From NCBI RefSeq assembly GCF_000143415.4, contig NW_003314316.1, forward strand, positions 1 to 64,000: DNA of 64,000 nt. Reading direction: 5' to 3'. The first letter of the stretch is position 1. Each line of letters begins with the position of its first letter. This document shows, in pieces, positions 23,185 to 32,611 of this stretch. The stretch is from Selaginella moellendorffii. Lineage: Eukaryota > Streptophyta > Lycopodiopsida > Selaginellales > Selaginellaceae. The notes below the pieces were generated by a model, which worked only from the letters and a program-made list of their open reading frames with translations, did not search any database and was not told the origin of the DNA. The position numbers and the translations under genes are program-made.

Positions 23185-24288
23185 TCATATCAACTTTGAT
23201 AAATCTTGGATATGGTTGAGTTTGTTTGATGCCGCCGCGTTGCTTCTGTTCGGGTCCGAAACGATGATGGTGCGCTTTGGGTCCAGAATCCAGGTCCCAT
23301 GAAACGTGCCCCCGGCTAGAAGGGGGTTATCCATGCCGTGGTAGCGGCTGCTCGCATAGTGGAACGCCAGATTCGCCGGGATTGCGCAGGAGAGAACATC
23401 CAGGAACTTCAAGAACTCCTTCCCATCCCGGGACGCGTTCGCGGCAAGGATGTCGTGGTAATAGATGAATTCTTCTTCCTTCTCCTGGATCATCCTGCAT
23501 GTAGCGTTCACTGCTTCCTGAAACGTCTTCACGCTCGGATCGGTGAGCAGCAGCACAGCCGGCAGGTTGTTCAACTTCTTCTGGTAGAACTCCTTGCGAA
23601 ACGAGAAGATATCGTTCACCATCCATATATGATCAAGCATAGCGTTCTGAGCACTGACGAAATCCGGGGACTCGACATCCTCATGTTCAAAGGAAGCGCC
23701 AATGAGTGTGTAGAACAGTGGCAGAATGAAGATGTTGTTCCTCCTGTAGAGCTTGTAGTCCTGCTTCAAGTCGTCACTCGAAATGCTTCTCGCCCAACCC
23801 TCGACAGTGGAAACTGTGCGCTTGAAGAGCTCCGGCTTCAACAGAGACCTCAAATCCTTCATCAGATCGTGGCAAGCTCGATACGCAACAATATCTGGAA
23901 CTTCCGTAAGCGATGCGGTTCCATTGCAGAGGCTAAGAACAGTGTCGAGATACGATGTTGAGGCGACCTCGTTGCCATCAATCGGGTCGTCCAGGAAAGC
24001 AATGGCCCAAGCAAACTTGGCCGACGCCACCATATTCTCTTTCGGAGCGTGAGCCGTGGAAAGGCATGTCACCATTGGAACCTTCCACTGGAGCAGGGAT
24101 TTCTTCTCCTCCGGACTCAAATCCCTCCTCGTGCATTTGAATGCCCACTCGTTTGCTTCCCTGGTGATTGACTTGTACTCGGGGTGCCTGTGGAAAGAGA
24201 GAGAGCATGGTACCTCCGGAAGCTCGAAACTCTCGAGAGCGAAGAGATGTTCTACCGCTGATAGCTTCTGCAAACACAGGCTCCCCAT
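23185..24288 (-). CDS. Microbial-type terpene synthase (MTPSL-like)
   Basis: A class I terpene cyclase of 367 aa encoded in one exon from ATG 24288. It has only the alpha domain and lacks the N-terminal beta domain of typical plant terpene synthases, as in the MTPSL enzymes reported from Selaginella, which resemble bacterial and fungal synthases. The metal-binding Asp-rich motif is FLDDPIDGNE (DDxxD form, about residues 98-102). The second metal site is NDIFSFRKE (NSE/DTE form, about residue 221). It would ionise a prenyl diphosphate (C10, C15 or C20) and cyclise it; the product cannot be predicted. No plastid transit peptide is evident, which favours cytosolic farnesyl diphosphate. It lies between a PPR fragment and a WDR19 fragment left by an older duplication. 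Confidence 0.92.
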   Translation of the reverse strand: MGSLCLQKLSAVEHLFALESFELPEVPCSLSFHRHPEYKSITREANEWAFKCTRRDLSPEEKKSLLQWKVPMVTCLSTAHAPKENMVASAKFAWAIAFLDDPIDGNEVASTSYLDTVLSLCNGTASLTEVPDIVAYRACHDLMKDLRSLLKPELFKRTVSTVEGWARSISSDDLKQDYKLYRRNNIFILPLFYTLIGASFEHEDVESPDFVSAQNAMLDHIWMVNDIFSFRKEFYQKKLNNLPAVLLLTDPSVKTFQEAVNATCRMIQEKEEEFIYYHDILAANASRDGKEFLKFLDVLSCAIPANLAFHYASSRYHGMDNPLLAGGTFHGTWILDPKRTIIVSDPNRSNAAASNKLNHIQDLSKLI

Positions 24289-24734
24289 TTCTTTCTGCCA
24301 AGCACAATGGTTTCTTTCACGTCATGCTGCCCGGTTTGTCCGCTTGGATTGGAACATTAGTACTAGCATGAACCATTTGTAGCTTCTGTTGAACACGGAC
24401 TCTGTGTCAATCACAATGGCTTCGACAGGTCTTCGATTTATACTAAGTTTCACGTCAAGCTGCCCGTTTGTCCACAGCGCGATGGAATTGTAAGAGGAGA
24501 GAATCTACCAATTATTTAGTACTATTATAATCATTTGCAGCTATTCTAAATAATTCCGTAAAATCCGAGTGCACGATCACTCTCGTGTTCTTGTTTGGAG
24601 AGGTCAACCCTCTAATTATCTCAACTAGCTAGTGGAACGCTTCTAGTTTCCGCTCTTGGGGGCATTCAAACAATTGTGATATAAGGTTTTCTACAGCTTG
24701 AAGAAGAGAGCTTGAAACTTGATACATAGAAAAT

Positions 24735-24830
24735 CGATCGACTCCTTCAGGCGAACCGCATTGCCAGAGCTGCAAGTTCGCCGCCCTATGAGGTGTTAAA
24801 GAATACATTATGACTCAATAACTTTCCTTT
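24735..24830 (+). pseudogene. WDR19 3'-end fragment upstream of PPR gene 2
   Basis: CAGAGCTGCAAGTTCGCCGC and the following ATTATGACTCAA match the zinc-motif exon of WDR19 at about 22515-22590 (CAGCTGCAAGTTCCCCGC, ATTATGATTCAA), with small gaps. It is the mirror image of the PPR fragment downstream of WDR19. Confidence 0.65.
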
Positions 24831-24847
24831 GTTTGATTGAAGAGGTG

Positions 24848-26767
24848 ATGCCTCTTCCAGCATCACCGGAAGATCACAGTGCTGATAGACTCGCAAGATT
24901 TGTCCGAGGTGCAAAAGACTTGGCCCAGGCTAGAAAGGTTCACTCTCTCGTACTCGGAAGCAGCTACAGTCGAGACAGGTACCTGGCCAATCTGCTCGTC
25001 CACATGTACGGCAAGTGCGGTAGTGTGAGAGATGCCCGGCAGGTGTTCGACGCGATCGACAGGCCCAACGTTGTGGCTTTCAACATCATGCTCGCGACAT
25101 ATGCCCAAAACGGGTATCTCGACGACGCTCGGCTCTTCTTCGACAAAATGCCACAGCGCAACGTGGTCTCTTGGAACGCGTTGGTATCGGCCCAAGCGCA
25201 GCATGGGTTTTTGGAAGAGGCACGGAGAACGTTTAGCAGGATGCCGAGCAAAGACGTGGCTTCGTGGAACATTATGATCACGGCAGCTGCCAGGGATGGC
25301 GATCTCAAACTCGCCAAGCAGATGTTTGACGGGCTCCAGGCTCCAAACCAAGTCTCGTGGAACGCGATGATCAGCGCGTACGTGAAGAACGGGGATCTCA
25401 AAGATGCGAGAGAGCTCTTTGAGAGAATGCCTTCGTCTCAACGCAATGCCATCACTTGGACAACGATGGTGATGGCGTATGCCCGGGCTGGATATATGCA
25501 ACAAGCCCATGGCCTATTTGATCGGCTAGCGGAAGAAGCAGAAGAAGATCATGGTCCTCCTCCAGAGCTATGGAACTTCATGATCACGGCTTACTCACGA
25601 AGATCCCAGCTTCAAGATGCCAAGGAGCTCTTCGACAAGATGCCGCGACGTGATCGAGTGTCCTGGAGAGCTATGGTTTCAGCGTATGCCGAGTCGGGGC
25701 ATCCTTCTAAAGCACTACTCTTGCTAAGCACCACACCATTCGAGCAAGATCTGGTCTGCCAGACAGCGATCATCGTTGGATATGGTCGTGTCGGGGATCT
25801 GGAGGCAGCAAGGAAGCTATTTGACAAGATCCCCAACCGAGACACCATCTTGTGGAACGCCATAGTCATTGCGGCTGCTCACTGCGGGGACTTCCAGACA
25901 GCGCGTCACTACTTCCAGCAGACACCCGACAAGAATGTCCAGTCATGGAACGGCATGATAAGTTGTCTCGCACAACACAACAGGCTCGATCAAGCCAGGG
26001 ATGCCTTCGACCAAATGCCGCATCGAGACGTGGTCTCGTGGACTGTGATGCTCACTGCTTACTCCCAGAGCGGCTACCACAGAGAAGCGTTCCTCCTCTT
26101 TCGACTCACGGACTTGGAAGGCATGGATCCCGACGCTGTGGCTCTGGCCTGTGCTTTCGATGCCTGTGCGAGCTTCTCGAGCAGCAGGGAAGGGAGAGAT
26201 CTTCACGGCTCCATCAGCGGCAGCAAGCTCGAGAAGGATTTGCTGGTTGCAAATGCGATGATCAACATGTATGGTAAGTTCGGGCTCCTCGATCGCGCAG
26301 AGGTGGTGTTTGAGCGAATGAACAACGCCGATGCCGTGTCATGGAACGCTATGATCACAGCTTTCGCTCAGAACGGGCTGTGGAGAGACGCCGAGCGGTG
26401 CTACTCGAAGATGCAGTGCGAGGGGCTCCAGCCGGATGGAATCACTTTCCTGGCGCTTCTCTCTGCGAGCGTTCACGCAGGGAGCTTGTCCAGTGCTTGG
26501 TGCTACTTTGTGGCGATGGAGCTCGACTACGAGCTTGTGGCGACTGCGGAGCACTTCAAGTGCATGGTGGATCTGCTAGGACGGTCGGGAAGAGTGGAGG
26601 AGGCCGAGGAGCTTGCCGCCTCCATGCCATTTCATCCTAACGTTGAGGAGTGGACGTCCATACTTAATGCACGAAAGATCCATGGAGCTAAGAATGTAAG
26701 TATCAAAGTTGCTCAAAATTTACATCAGTTGGATCCTTGCAGTCCCCTCCCATATATTTTAGGATAG
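24848..26767 (+). CDS. PLS-type pentatricopeptide repeat protein, PPR gene 2
   Basis: Intron-less, 639 aa from the first ATG at 24848 (a longer frame opens at TTG 24833). The N-terminus has ARKVHSLVLGSSYSRDRYLA and LLVHMYGKCGSVRDARQVFD, typical of PLS proteins. About sixteen repeats follow, mostly of the VSWNAMISAYVKNGDLKDA kind, with one repeat widened by an EEAEEDHG insertion. Near the end are LDREGRDLH-like and FLALLSASVHAGSLSSAW blocks, then an E-like segment (FHPNVEEWTSILNARK) that stops at SPLPYILG. No DYW domain. The likely role is site recognition in organellar RNA editing or processing. Its 5' flank contains a WDR19 remnant. Confidence 0.93.
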   Translation: MPLPASPEDHSADRLARFVRGAKDLAQARKVHSLVLGSSYSRDRYLANLLVHMYGKCGSVRDARQVFDAIDRPNVVAFNIMLATYAQNGYLDDARLFFDKMPQRNVVSWNALVSAQAQHGFLEEARRTFSRMPSKDVASWNIMITAAARDGDLKLAKQMFDGLQAPNQVSWNAMISAYVKNGDLKDARELFERMPSSQRNAITWTTMVMAYARAGYMQQAHGLFDRLAEEAEEDHGPPPELWNFMITAYSRRSQLQDAKELFDKMPRRDRVSWRAMVSAYAESGHPSKALLLLSTTPFEQDLVCQTAIIVGYGRVGDLEAARKLFDKIPNRDTILWNAIVIAAAHCGDFQTARHYFQQTPDKNVQSWNGMISCLAQHNRLDQARDAFDQMPHRDVVSWTVMLTAYSQSGYHREAFLLFRLTDLEGMDPDAVALACAFDACASFSSSREGRDLHGSISGSKLEKDLLVANAMINMYGKFGLLDRAEVVFERMNNADAVSWNAMITAFAQNGLWRDAERCYSKMQCEGLQPDGITFLALLSASVHAGSLSSAWCYFVAMELDYELVATAEHFKCMVDLLGRSGRVEEAEELAASMPFHPNVEEWTSILNARKIHGAKNVSIKVAQNLHQLDPCSPLPYILG

Positions 26768-26975
26768 AAGAGAAAGTACCACACAGGGAACACAAGGATG
26801 GATCTCCCAAGTTTTTCCAAGTTCCTGGAATTGGAAAAGTTCTTCCATGATATCATCTTTGTTGTCTATGTTGATAAAACTCACAAGCTTTTAGGCTCGA
26901 TCTCAATTGTACACAAAGTAACATAGATATCAATCATTTTATACAAATCACCTTCATTTATTTATAGAATGCCCG

Positions 26976-27965
26976 CTACTCATCTTCGTCAGAGCTTTGA
27001 TACGCTAAACCCAGCAAACCAATGTCGCCATCTTTAGCTTCTGTAGTGGATTGTGGCTGCAAAGTAGTAGGAGCTGCTGGACTCGGCGATCGTGCTTCAA
27101 CACGATCATTCGTCGCAGGGCCAGCAACACGAACTCTCTTCGGCTTTACTTCCACAATGCTCTTAAGTAGATCCTGTTGCCTACAAGAGCCAAGTCACAA
27201 AAAGAACCACGCTTGAACTTAACCAGTACCGGATTCCACTCCTTGGCTTGGGCTCTACACGGATTGCAGGGAACGCCGGAGCTTGAGAAGCGTCCACTAA
27301 GCTGGCCGCTTTGTGCTGGAAAACTCGCGTCAAGGAGATCAATCACGGAAAAAGAGATAGCCGTCTCAAAAGTGTGAAGGATATCTTAAACGCATCAAAC
27401 GCCTTCTTCTCTGATCTCCTCCTCACCCTCTCGGCATCCTCCTCGGCTTCCATCTGTTCTTTGAGGTAGAGAAGATCATCGCTGTCAAGAGCTGCAAAGA
27501 CCCTCCCAGGAAAACGTGAGAAAACCAAGAAAAAAACGAGCTTTTCCTAGAGAAATGCAAGGAATTCAAAAACTAAGTGAAGAACAGTACCGCCTCGCCC
27601 ATGCAAATACCCTCCGCGTTCCCCTGCTACCTCTTGCATCTGTTTCGCAGCGCCAATATCCCTGTCAGGGCAAGTTCTCAGTAACATCGCTCGACTGGAA
27701 GCGAAAAAATAGAAGCTTAAAACCAGTATGGCCGGTTCACTAACCCTGGCGACCATCTTCTTGAACGCCGCATCTTCATCATCTATCTTGTCTCTCAAAC
27801 CCTTGGAATACCATCTCTTATCTGCAAGAAATCGAAAATTCAGCCCACATTCCACCCCAAATCCCTTATTCTAGCAGCGAATTCGGATGTAGCAGGAATT
27901 TTTTTGGAGATCTTACCTCGCGAATCGCTGAGATTGGTGTATTCCCTCACCTCTCGCCCCGCCAT
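26976..27965 (-). CDS. Conserved plant protein of unknown function, six exons, one AT-AC intron
   Basis: Six exons join in phase to 191 aa: 27965-27917, 27821-27745, 27639-27591, 27491-27385, 27312-27224 and 27180-26976. The protein reads MAGREVREYTNLSDSRDKRW, KIDDEDAAFKKMVAR, MQEVAGERGGYLHGRGALDS, DDLLYLKEQMEAEEDAERVR, KKAASLVDASQAP, VEPKPRSGIRYW, DLLKSIVEVKPKR and a final GLAYQSSDEDE. A charged coiled-coil-like middle and an acidic C-terminus suggest a nuclear or RNA/protein-assembly role, but I do not know the function. Intron 4 (27384-27313) starts ATATCCTT, has TCCTTGAC near its end and finishes AC, the signature of a U12-type AT-AC intron. The other five exons fit GT-AG junctions. I recognise the family as plant-conserved but have no symbol. 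Confidence 0.82.
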
Positions 27966-28210
27966 AGCCACGCCCGGGCAAGGCTATCTTTCTTTGTTTT
28001 TTAAAAAACCCTAGCCCTAATTGACTGACGGAAACTGCTATGACACGTCGGATTTGCGTTAACGGACGCGCCCGTTTAAATGGCTTAAACTTAAACCCGA
28101 AATAGGGCTATTTGGTTTGATATGTGAGGGAAGAGATTTTGGAACTTCTTTTACTCGTTTTCTTGGCGCTGGGCAGGGCTGGGCGGGCGGCGGCGCTGTT
28201 CGTCACGGCC

Positions 28211-29250
28211 ATGGGCTCCATTGTGACGCGATTGATCCTGTAAGTCTCGATTTCCTTCCTCCGCGCCGTGATTCTCGAGTGACAATCGCTTTCTTGGCGA
28301 TGTTTTTCTTGTAGAATGGTTGTCGGCTATGCCTATCCCGCTTACGAGTGCTTCAAAGGTGTCGAGAAGAGCCGTCCAGACATCGATGCTCTTCGATTCT
28401 GGTGCCAATACTGGTAATGCGTGACTTTTCCCTTTCCTATCCTTGCTGGAGAGAAGAACACTGTTTGTTTTGCTCATTTCTTTGCCTCGATCAGGATGAT
28501 CATCGCGGTTTTGACGATATTTGAGCGCATCGGGGACACTTTCATCTCTTGGTACGAGCTTACTCTTCCATTTCTCTCTTCTTTTTCTTTTTTTCTTCTT
28601 AAGAGCAAGAGCTTGTTTCTCCAGGTTTCCAATGTACAACGAAGCAAAGGTCGCATTTATCATCTATCTGTGGTATCCCAAAACAAAGGTCTGGTACTTT
28701 CTTAGCTGTTCTTTCAAGGGATAATAACCAGCACTCGTTGTTCCAGGGGGCCACCTACATATACATGACGTTCCTGAAACCATACGTCTCTTTCCACGAG
28801 CCAACGATCGATCGCCACCTGAACGAGTTGAAGACTCGGGCAGGGGATTTGGCTTACAATTACTGGCAGAGAGCTGCGATGTACGTGCAAGCCAGGTTCT
28901 TGGAGCTCCTTCACTACGTGGCTTCGCAAACTCCGAACCCTCCCGTCGTAACTCAGGTACGCTTTGTTACGTTTTCCTTCATTTCGAGTGTTAAGCTAGC
29001 AGAACGCGTCCTTTAACCCCGTTTCTTTGCCACTTTCGAACTTCTCCTATAGGAAAGTAGACCCGGCTGGCTGAGACGCTCCTTCACCCTTGCCTCGAAC
29101 TATGGCTACACAACCGTAGCAAACTATGTGGCCGTCACTGAACCCTCAGATGGCTCACAACTTCCCGTCCATCCTGATGCACAGGCATCGTTCAATCCAC
29201 CACACCCGCATCCAAACAGCAATCCACACCCTCCTGTCAAGACCAACTAA
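28211..29250 (+). CDS. HVA22: HVA22/TB2-DP1 (REEP-like) ER membrane protein
   Basis: Six exons (28211-28239, 28315-28413, 28495-28551, 28625-28688, 28747-28956, 29053-29250) encode 218 aa. The TB2/DP1/HVA22 domain is clear: GYAYPAYECFKGVEK, LRFWCQYWMIIAVLTIFERI, PMYNEAKVAFIIYLWYP, GATYIYMTFLKPYVSFHEP. The hydrophobic hairpins shape tubular ER and the family is linked to stress and vesicle traffic. The C-terminal tail is Pro/His/Asn-rich (FNPPHPHPNSNPHPPVKTN). A further open, in-phase block (29437-29589) with an AG acceptor follows. If a GTCAAG donor at 29236 is used, the protein would instead be about 264 aa and end RRAANVW, so two C-termini are possible. Confidence 0.87.
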
Positions 29251-29436
29251 AAGCTTCTTCATACTTGAAAACGAAACTCCGATTCCTTTTTGTGAGCCAA
29301 AGCCTCCTTCCTCTTTTTCGTACTTCTTCCCGAGCCTTATCCTCTCTGTTAACCAAAGTAGAGCTTTGCTTTCTCGTTTTCTCTCTTCGTTTCTCGGGTC
29401 TTCTGTTTGTAATGGCCTCCTTTGTTTTTCTCGCAG

Positions 29437-29589
29437 AATGTGACAACCAGGGATCAACCTCCTGCTGGTGGCCAGATTGTCGAAGACGAGGACTATCACC
29501 TTGTTAATGAGGCCGAGGCACTGGAGGAGGTCCCAGAGGGTTATCGCGAGCCACTTGTCAACAGGAGAAGAGCCGCCAATGTGTGGTGA
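29437..29589 (+). CDS. Possible alternative last exon of the HVA22 gene
   Basis: Open for 50 codons from a CGCAG acceptor: NVTTRDQPPAGGQIVEDEDY, then EALEEVPEGYREPLVNRRR and stop. It is phase 0 and would join phase-0 sequence ending at 29235 (GTCAAG donor, 201-bp intron). The acidic composition and lack of stops argue that it is coding. The weak donor makes its use uncertain. Confidence 0.5.
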   Translation, partial: NVTTRDQPPAGGQIVEDEDYHLVNEAEALEEVPEGYREPLVNRRRAANVW

Positions 29590-29882
29590 GACTTTTCCAA
29601 GCCTCCTCCTCCTCTCGAAAGAAAAAAAACTCGTACAAATAAGCCAGAGCTTGCGGTGTGATCGATCATACACTTCGTCCCAATAGATGGTACGTGTAGA
29701 TAGATTCCATTTCTCTGTTATCTAACTCTCGTGCTTCCAGTTTTTCCAAAGGGCATGTATATATTCATATTTCTTGTGGAAGAAGAAGAAGATATAGTCT
29801 CGAGAGACTTGGCGTGAAATAAAAGAGTGGAGCGTTACAATACCTCTTGCGATCACCGAGCGAGAGAGAGCTTGGAGTAAGC

Positions 29883-31745
29883 TTAGAAGGTACCCTGCTT
29901 GATGGCGTCTTCGTTGGCATCGCCCAAGGCGGCCTCGGACATATACTTCTCGGCGAGTTGGACCCTCTTGACGTTCTCTTGCTCCTTGACGAGCATGTAT
30001 CCATACGACATGAGCTTGTTGATGGTCATGGCCGGCTTGGCAAACGTTGGTGGCCCGTCCCTTGAGTTGACGAGCTTGGATCCAATGTTCTCCACGCCGG
30101 TGGATTCGATCCACTTCCGGACCTCGTCATCATACACTCTTGCTCTTAGAGCACCGAAGAAATCTGCGAAAGACGAAACGGAAAAAGGAGTGAGAAGTTG
30201 CGGAATGTCGATCGAGAGAAGTTCCGCGTACCGATGGATTGGCCTGGGAATGCATCCACAAGCCTCACCATGTCGTCGTCGGAGATCCCATCTGTGCGGA
30301 AGATCCCCTTGCAAACTCCTATCCTGTCCTCGCGGGTTGGCGCCCAGTAGTACTTCTCCATACGACCATCTCGGATGAGCGGCGCGTAGAGCGTGGAGAA
30401 GTCGTTTCCAGTGACGATGATTGGAACTCGGGGGATCTCCTCCTTGTTGTAGATTCCAGGGAGCTGGACGTTGGTCGGATTGTCCGCGATGTTCATGAGC
30501 GTTGCGTTCACCATCTGGTTGTTGACGGTGTACTGGGTGGTGCCACCCATTCGCCCAGCACCGGCATCCAGATCGTTGATGAAGAGGCAGCACATCTTTC
30601 CTTTCTTCTTGATGATATCCGCAGCCTCGCGGTATCTCTGCCGGATGAGTTTCGCAGGCTCTCCTGCATTTCCACTCTCGAGTTCTCCAGCGCTCATCAT
30701 GATCGGGCTGCCAGCAAAAACATGAGAATGAATGACTTGAACAAACAATAGAAACTTACTTGACACCAAGCTTGGAAAACACGAGCTCGCACTGGAATGA
30801 CTTCCCCTGACCTTTGCCTCCCCAGATTCCAAGAATGAGTGGCACCTGGGACATTGTATTTAGGAAAAACTTTAAAAAAAACTTGTAAATTAGCTTGCCT
30901 TGATGTTTGGAAGTGACATGAAGTTCTTGGCAATATGGATCATCAGCTTCTCCATGAACGCGGGTGCGATGTAAAAGCCGTCCTTGGTGTTGTCAAAAGC
31001 AAAGCTGGACGAATTCGATTCACAACATCATCAATGGATCAGGAAAAAAAAAACGAGCAACTTTGACGTAGAAGAAGAAGCTTACTTGCGCTGGGCCGTG
31101 CTGATGTACTCGTAGCTACTCATGATAGCATTCTGGGTTCCCATTCCAATGGCTCCTTGGTAGAGAGTGTCCACCATTCCCTTGCCACGAGTAATGTCCT
31201 GCTGGTCGTCCGAGATATCGGTCGCCAAGCCCCCCCATCTATCTTTCGCCGACTGCTTTGTTTCGTCCTCTGTGCTCGAAGACTCGCAAACCACCCGGCT
31301 ATGTCCGATAGCATGCGAGAGCGATGCTTGGAACGCATTCTTCCTTTTCAGGTTGAGGCCGAGAAACTGGGAATTGAGACAGGCCACCTTGGATGAGGAT
31401 TTCTGCGCTGGTAAGCTCACAGCCTGGGAGAAAGGAACAAGACAGGTCAGTGAATTCTCGATCGCGAGCAAGAATGCGCTGGATCTAATCAATGCGTTGT
31501 GGAGACGACAAAACACGATGCATTATCAACGAAACGAAATCAGGAAAGATTTCGCGATCGATCGATGCGTGATATTTCGAGCAAGAGGAACAATTCTTGA
31601 AGAAAATGTGCCCAGAATCGATCGATGCCTCGCATTGCAGCGATGGAAATGTAGCAATCTAGCGCCAGGAGCAAGAATCCATGGATGCGATCCAGAGGAG
31701 AGATTATACCTGAGCAACGGGGACCGCCTGGAGAGACGACGCCAT
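29883..31745 (-). CDS. RCA: Rubisco activase, chloroplast, short form
   Basis: An AAA+ ATPase that removes inhibitory sugar phosphates from Rubisco in the chloroplast stroma. Six exons (31745-31710, 31423-31086, 31004-30899, 30845-30760, 30707-30232, 30163-29883) give 440 aa. The N-terminus, split by intron 1, is a Ser/Ala-rich transit peptide ([12 protein letters not shown]...). The mature part has [38 protein letters not shown], Walker A GGKGQGKS, Walker [13 protein letters not shown], the sensor region [20 protein letters not shown] and the recognition helix block [19 protein letters not shown]-like. It stops at AIKQGTF, so it lacks the redox-regulated C-terminal Cys extension of the alpha isoform. 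Intron 3 begins with GC (AAG|GCAAGC). A CACGTGGC G-box lies about 145 bp upstream. Confidence 0.97.
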
Positions 31746-31887
31746 TGCGAGCGAGCGAGGGAGAGCGGTGGGAGAGCTAGGTATTGCGAGAGGGGGAGTG
31801 GCGCTTCTTCTAGACACAAGATAAAAACACAATCGCGTGGTTCTCAGGCACACATTGTGCAAACCGCGCGGCTGGATCACGCGGCGC

Positions 31888-31895
31888 ACACGTGG
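31888..31895 (-). promoter_or_regulatory. G-box (CACGTGGC) upstream of Rubisco activase
   Basis: The palindromic core CACGTG at 31888-31893, extended to CACGTGGC on the plus strand, lies about 145 bp upstream of the RCA start codon. G-boxes are known light- and ABA-responsive sites for bZIP/bHLH factors and are common in promoters of photosynthesis genes. Function here is inferred from position. Confidence 0.45.
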
Positions 31896-32106
31896 CACCA
31901 TTCTCAGGCCAGGAAGGGTGGAGAACACACGCCAGGTGGCATGCGCACAATGGCTGCAAATTAAATATTGATTCCTCTCCAATATTCCACTTCTCGACCA
32001 CGAATTTACGTTATCGGATTAGATTAACACAAAGCAAAAAAAAACCTCGTCTTAAGAGCTTAAGCACCTGCGCTACATTGTTTATTTCTCGAGCTCTCTC
32101 TTCGTT

Positions 32107-32453
32107 TTACTCCACCTTGCGCCAGTTCCTTCGAGAAATAGGGTTCATCACTACTGGATTCTCCGACGCCGTGCGCGGCCAGCCCTCATCGTACCTCCTC
32201 TCCGTCTCGGCGATCCACTCGGGCGTCATGGTGCGCGGAGTGGTGCCTGCCACAGAGAATCGAATGCGCGTTCCAGGGAAAATTAGGGCGGGGAGAAATT
32301 TCACTTGCCTCCAAAGATCTTGCGATTGGAGATGAGATCCTGGCAAACGTAGGCAAAGACGAAGGAGCCCAGCACGGCGGGCACGGCCTTCATCGGGAAC
32401 ATAGGCCCCGAAGGGCGGAACGATCGGATCACTCGCGATGCGTCCTGCGACAT
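32107..32453 (-). CDS. Small one-TM plant protein (mitochondrial-type), GC-AG intron
   Basis: Two exons (32453-32309 and 32246-32107) encode 94 aa. The N-terminal part (MSQDASRVIRSFRPSGPMFP) is basic, followed by one hydrophobic segment (AVPAVLGSFVFAYVCQDL) and NRKIFGG. The second exon has TTPRTMTPEWIAETERRY, EGWPRTASENPVVMNPISRR and ends NWRKVE. The single membrane helix followed by the WPRTA..PVVMNPISR motif is a pattern I associate with small plant inner-mitochondrial-membrane proteins; I cannot name it. The exon junction requires the donor GGAG|GCAAGT, a canonical GC-AG intron of 62 bp; no GT donor keeps the frame. Divergent from the lysine-rich gene with 158 bp between start codons. Confidence 0.75.
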
Positions 32454-32611
32454 ACCTGATAAACCCTAAAAGATGGGAGCGCCGCCGCTTTAAAAACTAA
32501 AGGGGCAAACGAAAATAAGCGGCGCCGCTTAAAGCAAGCGAATATTCGTCTCATCAGTTATTCAAGAACCCTAAAAATGGTCGTGTGAATCAATCGAGTT
32601 TTGGGGGGAGA

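Noticed and set aside
23338-23961. 207-codon plus-strand ORF
   Set aside because: Antisense shadow of the terpene synthase.
24863-25510. 215-codon minus-strand ORF
   Set aside because: Antisense shadow of PPR gene 2; periodic repeats keep the opposite strand open.
28151-28663. 170-codon minus ORF
   Set aside because: Antisense to HVA22 exons and pyrimidine-rich introns; Lys/Arg richness comes from reading intron tracts backwards.
29155-29673. 172-codon minus ORF
   Set aside because: Antisense to the HVA22 3' exons; composition mirrors the other strand.
31167-31964. 265-codon plus-strand ORF
   Set aside because: Antisense to Rubisco activase exons 1-2 and their promoter; no domain and composition follows the opposite strand.
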